Shown here: positions 46,947 through 55,245 of the stretch, one piece after another
Layout: every line of letters begins with the position of its first letter
How positions within the stretch are numbered: position 1 is the stretch's first letter
Made by a program: the position numbers and the translations under genes
Notes under the pieces: model-generated
The model's database searches: none
What the model saw: only the letters and a program-made list of their open reading frames with translations
Told to the model about the DNA's origin: nothing
Assembly: GCA_963799315.1 (NCBI GenBank)
Contig: CAWCWP010000002.1
Coordinates: forward strand, 372,001-436,000
From: Parerythrobacter_A sp963799315
Lineage (GTDB): Bacteria; Pseudomonadota; Alphaproteobacteria; Sphingomonadales; Sphingomonadaceae
DNA length: 64,000 nt
Direction: 5' to 3'

Positions 46947-49282
46947 CCGACCTCGCGCACTTCGATAAGCGGGACAGACGGCGCTTCGCCTGCCGCAAAG
47001 GTGGCGGCGCTGATATCGAGGCGGTCTTCGGCGAAGCGGACCGGCACGTCGAACAAATAGCCTGCGCGCACCTCTGCGCCGACAGGCGGTACGGTATCGA
47101 ACGCGATGCGCCCGCCATCCTGCCACTGCCATGCGCCCGTTTCCACGCCGCCGATGCTGCATCGGAGGCTGGCAATATCGGGGCGGGTGATGCGGCGGCG
47201 CTGCGGGTCGGTCTCGGGGCCGTAATTCTTCACGAGGTCGAACACCGAACGCAGGCCGTCACCGATGCCGAGCGACTGGTCGTCCGGCGTCGGCGTGCCG
47301 GTCATGCCGTTGCTGCTGTGGTCGAACGGGTCGGTCAGGCGGAACCCGCGTGCCGCCCCGCGCCGGGCGCGGAAGAAGGCGAGCAGCACGCCTAGCTCCG
47401 CCTCGCTACGGATGCCGGGGCCGACATCGAACCGCAGCCGCGCATCGGCCCAGTGCGTGGTGCGCCGTTCATGCCCGATGCGGTGGTGGCGATGGTGGTG
47501 CTGAATTGCGGCGACACCGATGCGTCGCGTCCGGGGCTGAGCGGGTAGGGGATGTCGTCGAAGGCCTGCATGGGTTCGTCCTTTCCATCGCTCGCCGGGA
47601 AGGCGAAGCGGGTGTATCCGTCGCGCGCGATCTGGGGCAGCGCCCAGACGAAGCGGCGGGCAATGCCGCGTGCCGCCGCCTCGTCCAGCGCGGCGTCGAT
47701 GCGCGGCCAGTAGGTTTCGGCATCCTCTCCGCGCAGCACGAAGCCGGACAGGTAATCCTGCCGGTCCAGCGGATAGCTAAGGCGTGCGTCGGCAGCGGCG
47801 TAGGCGGCGCGGCGGGCGGCATCGCGGCCCTCGGTCAGCCAGTCGTAATCCTCCAGCTGCAACCGGTCGAAGGCGGGCCACGCCCAGCCCACGGGCAGGT
47901 TGGCACGATGGAGCTCGGGACGTTCGGGATCGAGGATGGTGGGCGTGAAGGCGAGCAGCAGGATTTCCGCGCCTTGAAACGCATCGCGCACCGCTTGCGC
48001 CAGAGCGGCGGTGGACTGCGCCAGCAGCGCCCCGACGGCATCGAGCAGATCGGTTTCCGCCGTTGTCAGCGGGTCGTGCAGGCTGGCGATGACGGGTGGC
48101 GCGCCACCCAGCGCAGCGCGCGCCGCATCGTCGTACAGGCACGGACGGCCATCTGGCATGACCCACCACCACGGCTCGCCGATCTGGAATACCGGCGGCA
48201 GGCCCGCCTCGGTCTGCAAGGCGACGAACCGCAAGGCTACCGCGCGCAGCCACGCCATCGCATCGGCGTTTGCAGGCGAGAGCAGGGCTGAGGGCGGCAC
48301 CCAGCCCGTTCGCCCCGGCGCACCATCGGCGGCGCGCTGCTGCCATGCGGCTGGACAATGCGCGGCAAACAGTTCGTAGGACAGCGACAGGATGACGCCG
48401 AAGCCCGGCGGCCTGCGCCAGGGCGAGAAAGTCGCGATGCCACGCCTCCGCCGGACCGCACAGCGCGCCATCCTGCGCCGCGATCAGGTCGCCGCCTTGC
48501 GCTTCCAGCGCGAAAAAGTGGCTCATCCCGACATAGTGCAGGATACGCTTTTCGTACCCCAGCGCGCGGATCATGCGGATCAGCCGCGCGGGCGTCTGGT
48601 TGTAGGCATCGTCGTAGCCGGTGGCGATCTGTTCGCCATGCGGCGGCACCTGCACGTCGCCGATGTCCAGCATCGCCCGCTCGCCATCGCACACGATGCC
48701 GGTCATCTCGGCCCAGCCCGATTGCGGCGCGGGCAGGCGGGCGGTGCTGCCGGGCACGAAACCTGTTGGCACAAGGCTGATGAACATGCGGTCGATATCG
48801 GCGACATGCACCGTTTCGCCCGGCAGGCCGTAGCCGCTTTCGATGTCCGGGAAGGGCAGCACGATCTGCGCGTCTTCGGGCGTGCCGGTGGCGTAGTTCC
48901 ACAGCCGCACATACCAGGCGCGCGCCGTGCCGCTTGCATCGCGCCCCTCGATGGTCAGCGTCGGACCATTGGGCGCATCGAGCGGGACGATACCCACCGA
49001 CCGCCAGCGAAAGCGCAGCGTGGTGCGCGAATAATCGCGGTCCGTGGCGTAGGACAGCAGCGGATGGTCGAGCGTGTCCGCGCTGTCCCAGATCAGCCCG
49101 GCCAGCTCGCCTTCGTGATAGAAATCGCATTCAACCCGCAGCGCATCGGGTGCGGGCGTGGTGACGCTGGCCATCATCGGGCGCGGAAAGTTCACCGTCC
49201 AGTAAACGGGATCGAACCGCTGGATATGGTCGGTGTCCTGCCCACCTTTCGTGGCAGGGGTGGTGGCGAGCCAGTGGGGCAT
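46943..49282 (-). CDS. GTA tail protein: predicted TIM-barrel region fused to DUF2460 (gp12-type; two frame breaks)
   Basis: One open sequence of about 780 codons. It begins MPHWLATTPATKGGQDTDHI with a beta-rich N-domain (VYWTVNFPRPMMASVTTPAPDAL). A middle region with TIM-barrel-glycosidase-like strands follows (YVGMSHFFAL; FGVILSLSYELF; FQIGEPWWWVMP; FVWALPQIARDGYTRF). The C-terminal 210 residues are DUF2460 (QAFDDIPYPLSPGRD, FRARRGAARGFRLTDPFD, GYLFDVPVRFAEDRL). Breaks lie near 48410 and 47475. No stop in the coding frame separates the barrel region from DUF2460, so a real fusion is likely. A GGA-preceded ATG at 47571 could still allow separate gp12 synthesis. The barrel assignment is by pattern only. 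Confidence 0.75.
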
Positions 49283-49310
49283 TGTGCGGGTCTCCGGTGT
49301 TTGAAGAAAA

Positions 49311-49490
49311 GGGGTTTCTCGCAGAGAGCGCGGAGGAAAGGGGGACGCAGAGATGTTGTGCCTGCGGCGAAGCCGCTTTCGATAAGATGCGTCGGTGAGA
49401 GACCCGTGCGTTGAAGAGATAAGGCCTGCGGCGCAGCCTCTTTTCTTCCCGTCTCATTTTCCCCCGCGTCTCTGCGAGAAACCTGCTTTT
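49311..49490. repeat. GTA-gap repeat family A, copy 1
   Basis: A roughly 180-base element whose ends are inverted copies of TTTCTCGCAGAG followed by CGCGGAGGAAA. The interior has a GCCTGCGGCG-type pair. Related copies lie at 54345-54529 and 56474-56653, and a fragment at about 52630. All lie in gaps between GTA genes. No open frame of note. Confidence 0.78.
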
Positions 49491-49539
49491 GCGAAGCCGC
49501 GAGACGCTATCCGGCCAATGCGCTGTGGGGGTTTTTATT

Positions 49540-49665
49540 CTCTCGCTTACGCTCGGTGCTGTGCCATCCCGCGCCCCCTCCCGACCACCCACGGGATTAT
49601 CCTTATCGGGTGGTTGGGAGGGGGAGCGGGATGGCACAGCAAGGGAGGGCGGATGTCCGACCGAA
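49540..49665. repeat. dispersed palindromic element, copy 2 (between GTA genes)
   Basis: The homologue of the rpmI-rplT element. A long inverted repeat has arms of about 33 bases (TGCTGTGCCATCCCGCGCC-like, with CCCTCCCGACCACCC) around a central ACGGGATTATCCTTATC. It has a few mismatches where copy 1 is perfect. Orientation is the same as in copy 1. Confidence 0.82.
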
Positions 49666-49667
49666 CC

Positions 49668-50252
49668 CTACAAAAGCGCGCGTCGCACCTGTGCGGCGAC
49701 TTGTCGGCTGCTGCGTTGCAGGGCGACGGGGGCGTCGGTGCCGCGCGGGGTGTTGAGGCTGATGGCGACGCGTACGTCGCGGGGCGGCGCGATGCCTGGA
49801 TTGGCTTCGACCCGCCCCGCGCTGGTGGGCACGAACAGTTCGGGGCCGCGTTCTCCGACCACGTATCCGCGACCGGGTGAAACCGGTCCGCCGGTCGCGC
49901 GTCCGGGCAGGCCGAACAGCCCGTTCAGCAAGCCGCCGACCGCGCCGCCCAGACCACCCTGTGCTCCGGGACCGAACAGGCTGTCCAACCCCAGTTGCAA
50001 CGCCTGTCCGGCGATCTGGTCCAGCACCTGGCTGGCCATGCGGCCCAAGTCGGCAAAGCCCAGCGTGCCCTTGCGCAGGGCGCTGGCGAGCCCGCGTTCC
50101 AGCACGCTGCCCGCCTGCTCGAATCCGCCGATCAGCTGGGTGTCGAGACTGGCGCGCATGGTGCGGATATCCTGCGCAAAGCCGCCGGTCGCCGCGCGCA
50201 CATCGACCAGCAGCGTATCGAGTTCATTATCCATCTCAAGAGTGTCGGTCAT
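49668..50252 (-). CDS. GTA gp11-type minor tail / tape-measure-like protein
   Basis: A 194-residue protein. The N-terminal half is helical (LDTLLVDVRAATGGFAQDIRTMRASLDTQL). A Gly/Leu-rich hydrophobic middle follows (GGLGGAVGGLLNGLFGLPG), then GRGYVVGERGPELFVPTSAGRVE, which is the conserved end of lambda-like tape-measure proteins. RcGTA gp11 has the same layout and is equally short, consistent with a short tail. It overlaps gp10.1 by 17 bases. Confidence 0.85.
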   Translation of the reverse strand: MTDTLEMDNELDTLLVDVRAATGGFAQDIRTMRASLDTQLIGGFEQAGSVLERGLASALRKGTLGFADLGRMASQVLDQIAGQALQLGLDSLFGPGAQGGLGGAVGGLLNGLFGLPGRATGGPVSPGRGYVVGERGPELFVPTSAGRVEANPGIAPPRDVRVAISLNTPRGTDAPVALQRSSRQVAAQVRRALL

Positions 50253-50436
50253 CGTCGCTCTCCAGCAAATGTTCCAGTTCGGCGCGGTCGATACCGGTAT
50301 GTGTCGCGGTCGGCGGGGTCAGCGCGGTGGCGAATTCGGCAGGCGTCGCGGCCCAGAACTCGTCCGGTCGCCAGCCCAGCACTTGTGCGGCGGTGGCGGC
50401 GTGACCGAGCGCAGCCGCAGCAAAGGTTCCACTCAT
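50236..50436 (-). CDS. GTA tail assembly chaperone (gp10.1 / Rcc01693 type)
   Basis: A 66-residue protein starting MSGTFAAAALGHAATAAQVL with GWRPDEFWAATPAEFATAL. This matches the small phage tail assembly chaperone between gp10 and gp11 in GTAs. It overlaps both neighbours by a few bases, indicating translational coupling. In tailed phages the equivalent product often arises by frameshifting from the preceding gene; here it is a separate frame. Confidence 0.8.
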   Translation of the reverse strand: MSGTFAAAALGHAATAAQVLGWRPDEFWAATPAEFATALTPPTATHTGIDRAELEHLLESDDDRHS

Positions 50437-50741
50437 CCCGTTCCGCGCAGGATTTGGCCGAGCAGTGTGCGCAAGGGTGCGGAACACGCCGCCAGCCCCT
50501 GCGCCATGACCGCTTCGCCAACCGCATCGCGAGTCACGTCATGCGGCGGGGCGAGGCAATGCCAGAACAGCGCCGCCATCTCGGACAGCGCCAGCCGTCC
50601 CTCGCCCGCCCGCTCGACCAGCGCGAATAGCGGGCCAAGTTCGTCCTCGGCGGCAACCAGCGCGGTGAAAGTCGGGCGCAGCGTGCGGGTCTCGCCCGCG
50701 ATGGTGAGGGTCGCTTCGCCTCTCAATGCGTTGGCGCTCAC
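50433..50741 (-). CDS. GTA gp10-family protein
   Basis: A 102-residue member of the GTA-gp10 family (TLTIAGETRTLRPTFTALVAAEDELGPLFALVERAG, then EMAALFWHCL). The family is a tail assembly chaperone-like protein found only in GTAs and related elements. It overlaps gp9 by four bases and gp10.1 by four bases. Confidence 0.85.
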   Translation of the reverse strand: MSANALRGEATLTIAGETRTLRPTFTALVAAEDELGPLFALVERAGEGRLALSEMAALFWHCLAPPHDVTRDAVGEAVMAQGLAACSAPLRTLLGQILRGTG

Positions 50742-51166
50742 GGCTGCACCACTGGCAGCACCGGCCCGCTGCTTTCCAGCTGCACGGTATAGTTGCGCTC
50801 GCCGTTGAAATCGCCCGCATAATCCAGCCGCTGCACGAGGAAACGCCCGCGCATCTTCGCGCCGTCCTCGAAGCTCAGCTCATAGGCATCGAGCGTGCCT
50901 GCCAGCGCATGGCCGCGCACCGCGTCCTCCGCCTCGCTGCCGAGGAAAATGCCGCTGGCCGACACCGAAACCGAGCGCGTCCCCGCCCCCGACAGCAATT
51001 CGCGCCAGCCGCCGCTGTCCTTGTGCGTGACGACCACGGTGTCGCCATTGATCGACATCTGGGTTGTGCGCAGCCCCGCGACGGTGCGGTAGGCAGGTGG
51101 CGATGCGCCATCGCCGATCTTGAGAAGGAAGGCGGCGCCGGATTGGGGGCCTGTTTGGGTAGGCAT
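50738..51166 (-). CDS. GTA major tail protein (gp9)
   Basis: A 142-residue protein starting MPTQTGPQSGAAFLLKIGDG. Conserved text includes YRTVAGLRTTQMSINGDTVVVTHKDSGGWRELLSGAG, then FEDGAKMRGRFLVQRLDYAGDFNGERNYT. This is the major tail protein family of RcGTA that stacks as hexamers in the tail tube. The ATG at 51166 follows AGGAGAACACACC. The 321 bases upstream, before gp8 ends, hold only repeats. Confidence 0.88.
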   Translation of the reverse strand: MPTQTGPQSGAAFLLKIGDGASPPAYRTVAGLRTTQMSINGDTVVVTHKDSGGWRELLSGAGTRSVSVSASGIFLGSEAEDAVRGHALAGTLDAYELSFEDGAKMRGRFLVQRLDYAGDFNGERNYTVQLESSGPVLPVVQP

Positions 51167-51308
51167 GGTGTGTTCTCCTGTGGTGGTGTTTTCTCTCACG
51201 GCCTGTGGGCCTCCGAGGGGGCGGCGCATAAGCGCCGGCGGCCGCTTGGCCTTGCGGCCCAAGGATGGGGCCGGGTTCCTGGTCAAAGATTGGCGTGACA
51301 CGCCTCTT

Positions 51309-51484
51309 GGTCGCGGCAGCCAGAACGCGACTGCGTGACGCCCGGTAGGGCGCGCTCCCGCAGGCAGGCCGAAGGCCGAACAGCCGCGAGGGATGGTCTC
51401 GGCCGCGGCAGCCAGAGCGCGACTGCGTGACGCCTGTTAGGGCGCGCTCCCGCAGGCAGGCCGAAGGCCGAACAGCCGCGAGGG
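51309..51484. repeat. repeat family C, two tandem copies
   Basis: Two 84-base units, 51309-51392 and 51401-51484. Each runs from GGYCGCGGCAGCCAGA through GACGCC-GTTAGGGCGCGCTCCCGCAGG to GGCCGAACAGCCGCGAGGGA. A third, interrupted copy lies at 52927-53048. The units are partly self-complementary (CAGGCCGAAGGCCGA). They fill the gp9-gp8 gap, which otherwise shows nothing. Confidence 0.85.
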
Positions 51485-51487
51485 AAA

Positions 51488-51886
51488 TCAAACACCGCGA
51501 GAGAAAAATAACCCCCGCACGCGATACTCCAGCAGCGTGGCGCGGGTGTTTTTGGCGCGGCGTTCGGTCCGGCCGCGCAGGTAGCGGATCGAGGCTATGT
51601 CGATACCCGGCTGCGAAGGCAGCGTCTCGATGCGGGCGCGGATGGCGCTCACCAGCACTGCGTCGCCCGCAGGATCGTCACCGCGCGTCATCAGCTCCAG
51701 CGCGATGCGAATTTCGTGTCCGGTGCGGTCCTTGGTGCTCCAGTCGGTGCTGGCGCTGGCGGCGATGCCGAGCCACGGGATGCTGGCCGCGACCGGGCTT
51801 TCCTCGGCAATCGCGTTCAGGGTGTCGAGCGGCGCGGGGCCGGTGCGCAGATGCGCGATCAGCGCGGCGCGTAGGGCGTGTTCCAT
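51488..51886 (-). CDS. GTA DUF3168 protein (gp8-type tail completion)
   Basis: A 132-residue protein starting MEHALRAALIAHLRTGPAPLDTLNAIAEESP, with PWLGIAASASTDWSTKDRTGHEIRIALELMTR, which is the DUF3168 signature. In GTAs and siphophages this is the tail-terminator/completion protein joining tail to head. It follows the tiny gp7-position gene by a few bases. Confidence 0.86.
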   Translation of the reverse strand: MEHALRAALIAHLRTGPAPLDTLNAIAEESPVAASIPWLGIAASASTDWSTKDRTGHEIRIALELMTRGDDPAGDAVLVSAIRARIETLPSQPGIDIASIRYLRGRTERRAKNTRATLLEYRVRGLFFSRGV

Positions 51887-51891
51887 CTCGC

Positions 51892-52053
51892 CTATCCTTT
51901 GGTAAAATCGGGCCAGAGCCAGGCCGCATCGCGCCACCGCTCCGGTTCTCGTGTGCGACGGCGCAGACGGGCCCTCAATGCGATTGGCGCAAGCTGCGCG
52001 GCACGGTGCGCCAATCGCGCGAAGGGCACACCATCGAGCTTCGCGCCGATCAT
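51892..52053 (-). CDS. short protein in the GTA gp7 position (53 aa)
   Basis: A 53-residue Arg/Ala-rich frame (MIGAKLDGVPFARLAHRAAQ to AAWLWPDFTKG). It starts with an ATGA overlap with gp6 and ends six bases before gp8. In RcGTA the gp7 head-tail adaptor is about twice this length, so this is either a reduced version or an unrelated small gene. It has no frame break that would lengthen it. Function unknown. Confidence 0.6.
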   Translation of the reverse strand: MIGAKLDGVPFARLAHRAAQLAPIALRARLRRRTREPERWRDAAWLWPDFTKG

Positions 52054-52592
52054 GCGATCCGCATCCGCCGCCACGGCCGCCACAGCGCGCTGACCGCGGT
52101 GGGCAGGCGGCCCAGCGCATCGCCGTCGCGCTCGCGATAGAGGTGTGCTGCCAATCGCACGACGCCGTGGCGCAGACCTTCGGGCAGGCTGGTCCAGGCA
52201 GGGGCCAGCCCGGCCACGAAGCGCACCGCAATACGGTGCTGCGTCGCGCCGGTAACGCGGATCGAACCGGTGCCATCCGCCGCCAGGTCGATCTGGTAGG
52301 CGTCTATCGGCAGGGTATGGCGAATGCCGTCCCCGGCCACGCTTTCCACGCTGGTAATCGCACCGATGGGCCGAGTGCCCAGCACGTGCCAAACATGCGC
52401 CGCCGGGCGGATTTCCTCGCAGGTCTGCACCAGCGGCATGGTGCCGGTAAACGCCTCGGCAGCATCCAGCGCGCTGGCGAGCAGGCCGGTCAGCAGCGCG
52501 TCCTCCGCATCGCGGGTAATGGCGAGCCATCCCTTCAGTTCGTCCAGCGCGGCTCCGCCAAGCTCGGCAGGCACGACGATCGTTCGCGTCAT
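52050..52592 (-). CDS. GTA head-tail connector (gp6)
   Basis: A 180-residue protein of the phage head-tail connector (gp6-like) family. The N-terminal helix bundle ELKGWLAITRDAEDALLTGLLASALDAAEAFTG is characteristic. A beta region (RPIGAITSVESVAGDG, YQIDLAADGTGSIRV) and a C-terminal helix follow. The start has AAGGATTCCT upstream. A 468-base repeat-filled gap separates it from the capsid gene. Confidence 0.85.
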   Translation of the reverse strand: MTRTIVVPAELGGAALDELKGWLAITRDAEDALLTGLLASALDAAEAFTGTMPLVQTCEEIRPAAHVWHVLGTRPIGAITSVESVAGDGIRHTLPIDAYQIDLAADGTGSIRVTGATQHRIAVRFVAGLAPAWTSLPEGLRHGVVRLAAHLYRERDGDALGRLPTAVSALWRPWRRMRIA

Positions 52593-52790
52593 AGGAATCC
52601 TTTGTTTGGGTGCGGCTTGGGAAAGAAGAAAACGGGTTCGCGCAGAGGACGCAGAGGGTAGGAGAGACTTGCGGGTTTCGTGGTTCGTGGCTGGCGATGT
52701 GCCGTATGGTTCGCACGAAGCCACAAAGGGACAGGCGCCTGCGGCGAGGCAGGACTGCCGCAACCGAGACTTCATTGCTCCCCAATGAAA

Positions 52791-52878
52791 TTGGGGAGGG
52801 GGACCACGAAGTGGTGGAGGGGTGTTCTTTGGAGTTCAGACAAGACCCCTCCACTAGCTCTGCTGGTCCCCCTCCCCA
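52791..52878. repeat. repeat family D, long imperfect hairpin
   Basis: The left arm 52791-52823 (TTGGGGAGGGGGACCACGAA continuing to GGAGGGGT) is the inverse of the right arm 52845-52878 (ACCCCTCCACTAGC to CCCCCTCCCCA), with a few mismatches and a 21-base loop. G-rich/C-rich repeats of this type recur in sphingomonads (from memory). It is in the gp6-gp5 gap with a family A fragment (about 52630) and family C copy 3. Confidence 0.78.
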
Positions 52879-52926
52879 CCGGTGGTGTGGAGGAAAGGGT
52901 GCCGCGACCAGAACCGAACCCGATCC

Positions 52927-53048
52927 TGGTCGCGGCAGCCACAGCGTGGAATCGCAACGAAGTAGAGATGGCCAAAGGCCACCATTTGCGCGACGCCCGT
53001 TAGGGCGCGCCCCCGCAGGCAGGCCGAAGGCCGACCAGCCGCGAGGGA
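52927..53048. repeat. repeat family C, third copy (interrupted)
   Basis: Matches the ends of the 84-base unit at 51309 (TGGTCGCGGCAGCCA at the left; GACGCCCGTTAGGGCGCGC to CAGCCGCGAGGGA at the right). It carries about 40 extra bases in the middle. It ends 12 bases before the capsid stop codon. Confidence 0.78.
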
Positions 53049-53060
53049 ACACAACGCCCC

Positions 53061-54247
53061 CTACTCTTCGATCTTCAGCAGCTTGATCGCGTTGGCATCC
53101 AGCACGCCGCCGCCCACGCGCTTGGTGGCGTAGAAGTGGACGAAAGGCTTGTTGGTGAACGGATCGCGCAGGATCTGCGTGGCGCTGCGTTCCGCGATCA
53201 GGTAGCCGTGGCGGAAATTGCCGAAGGCGATGGGGAACGCCCCCGCGCCGATATCGGGCATGTCTTCCGCCTCGATCACCGGATAGCCCAGCAGCCGGTC
53301 CGGCTGGCCCAGCGTCAGGCCCGGCTGCCACAGGAATGCACCGTCGGTCGTCTTCAGCTTGCGCACGGTGGCCAGCGTGCCCGAATTCATCACGAAACTG
53401 GCCCCCTGCCGATGGCCTGCCTTCATCGTGTGCACCAGGTCGATCAGGCGCGCTTCGGGTTCGGTGTCGAAACCGCTCGCATCGCCCGAACCGATATATT
53501 GCAGCGCACCGAATGCCCGGTCGTCGTCGAAATCTTCGGAGACGGGCGCATTGAGGAAGCCGGTCGGCTGGTCCACGCCGCTGCCATTGACGAAGGCGGA
53601 CCCTTCGGCGCGGGCGAACTCCATCGCGATCTCGCTGGCCAGCCAGGCTTCGAGGTCGAACGCGGCATCGTCCAGCATGGCCTGGCTGGCGGCGGGGTTG
53701 GCATAGAGCTCGCCGGTGGCGGGCGCGACTTCGTGGAAATCGGGCGTAGCGGTCTCGGGGCGGCTGGCGGTTTCCGAGACCCAGCCGCTGGCGACGCCGC
53801 CGGTGGTGACGAGCTTGCGGTAATCCGCGCTGCCCGTCTGCACCACCTGCGCAATGGCGCGGATCGGGCTGATTTCGACCAGCGCGCGGGCGATCATCGC
53901 ATCGATTTCCCGCGGCACGGCATAGCCGCCTTCGGACGGCGTGCGTCCGCTGATCGACTTGATCTCCGACGAATTGCCGCGTCGCAGATAGCCGTCGACG
54001 AAGCCTTTCACTTCGGCGGAGGCGTTGCCGGTGTCGCCCGACAGCGCGGGCCGCACGACGCTTCGATTGGCGGCCTGCGCGACCCGGTCGAGCCGGGTCT
54101 TCACCGCATCGACATCGCCGCGCAGTTCCTTGACGTCGGCCTCGGTCCGGTCCTGTCGTGCGACGATGTCGAAGCTGGCTTCCAGCTGCGCGTCATCGGT
54201 GGCGGCGGGTGTGATCGCGGCGTGTAGTCGGGGATCTGCATTTCCAT
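53061..54247 (-). CDS. GTA major capsid protein, HK97 fold (gp5; one frame break near start)
   Basis: About 395 residues. The N-terminal delta-like scaffold segment (DAQLEASFDIVARQDRTEAD) is removed by the protease in HK97-type capsids. The mature part shows YLRRGNSSEIKSISGRTPSEGGYAVPREIDAMI, FVNGSGVDQPTGFLNAP and LLGYPVIEAEDMPDIGAGAFPIAFGNFR, all typical of HK97 capsids of GTAs. The start MEMQIPDYT at 54247 is preceded by AAGGAACT. A one-base break near 54222 separates it from the rest. It is the most conserved GTA marker here. Confidence 0.9.
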
Positions 54248-54344
54248 GGGTAGTTCCTTCGTTGGTGGTTCGGGGGGTGGTTGGTGGGCGTGCGAAAGGG
54301 TGCGCCGCCGGGAGGGCGGTGCGTGGGTTGAAATGTTGGAGGTG

Positions 54345-54529
54345 TGTTTCTCGCAGAGACGCGGAGGAAAGAGAGACGGGGAGAAGAAGAGAAAAGCCGC
54401 GCCGCAGGCCCTACAATTTCAACGCCCAAGTCTCAGACAGACACCGAAATTGAGGGCGGCTTCGCCGCAGGCGCAACATCTCTGCGTCCCCCTTTCCTCT
54501 GCGTTCTCTGCGAGAAACCCTTTTTCTTT
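54345..54529. repeat. GTA-gap repeat family A, copy 2
   Basis: Inverted-end element of about 185 bases (GTTTCTCGCAGAGACGCGGA at the left end and its near-inverse at the right). It is opposite in orientation to copy 1. It occupies the gap between protease and capsid genes; the rest of that gap (54248-54344) shows nothing else. Confidence 0.78.
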
Positions 54530-54550
54530 GAACAGTCGAAACACGGGCCT

Positions 54551-54940
54551 TCACATCACCAGATGCACCCGCGCCTCGTGTTGTAGGGGATGCGTGACCA
54601 GACTGATCTCCAGCAGTTCGACATCCTCCAGCACACGGCCCGTTTCGGCATGGTGCCAGCGTCGTGCGCGGTAGCCGAAGCTGAGGCCGCTGATGGTGCG
54701 TTGCGCCAGCATGGTGCCCGCGCGGCCCTGCATATTGTCGATGGTGGCGATCACGCGCAGGCCGCGCGCATCCTCCGCCACGCGCTCCACCGTGCCGATC
54801 CGCTGTTCGGGGCGGTGTTGCCAGAACAGCGGCAGGGCGGTGCGCGCCTCGCCGAGCGAGCGGCGGAACGCGCCGGGGCGGATGATGTCGCGCGCGCCGT
54901 CGCGCCGGTCGAACAGCGCGGCATATCCGGCCAGCTTCAT
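54551..54940 (-). CDS. GTA prohead protease (gp4)
   Basis: A 129-residue member of the HK97 prohead protease family (U35). It starts MKLAGYAALFDRRDGARDIIRPGAF. PLFWQHRPEQRIGTVERVAED contains the catalytic His, and the catalytic serine lies in ISGLSFGYRARR. It ends after LEISLVTHPLQHEARVHLV. It is short because the scaffold part sits in the capsid protein. It overlaps the DUF6127 gene by four bases. Confidence 0.9.
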   Translation of the reverse strand: MKLAGYAALFDRRDGARDIIRPGAFRRSLGEARTALPLFWQHRPEQRIGTVERVAEDARGLRVIATIDNMQGRAGTMLAQRTISGLSFGYRARRWHHAETGRVLEDVELLEISLVTHPLQHEARVHLVM

Positions 54941-55245
54941 CGCAACAGTCCCGGAACGCCGAGGCGGATGGCGATGCCGACCAGCAGCAGCGCGAAGACG
55001 CCGCGCGCCAGCCATTCGATCGCCGCTTTCCACGCGCTGGCCTTGGCATCGCGCCATGCGCCCAGCAGCTCGCGCAGTTCGTCGATATCCCCCTGCGCAT
55101 CGTCATCGGCCAGGCGCAGGCGTTTCAATGCACGGTTCGCGCCGACTTCGCTCGATTCCTCGACGATGGCGCGCAAGGTTACCAGCTCGCCGCCTTCCGC
55201 CGTCGCCTGCGCCAGTAGGCGGGCCAGCATGTCTTCGCGGGTCAT
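54937..55245 (-). CDS. DUF6127 protein between portal and protease
   Basis: A 102-residue protein. An amphipathic helical part (MTREDMLARLLAQATAEGGE; VGANRALKRLRLADDDAQGD) is followed by one C-terminal transmembrane helix (ARGVFALLLVGIAIRLGVPGLL). It corresponds to the small gene between gp3 and gp4 in sphingomonad GTAs. A membrane-anchored protein inside a capsid operon is unusual. It overlaps portal and protease genes by four bases each. Confidence 0.8.
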   Translation of the reverse strand: MTREDMLARLLAQATAEGGELVTLRAIVEESSEVGANRALKRLRLADDDAQGDIDELRELLGAWRDAKASAWKAAIEWLARGVFALLLVGIAIRLGVPGLLR

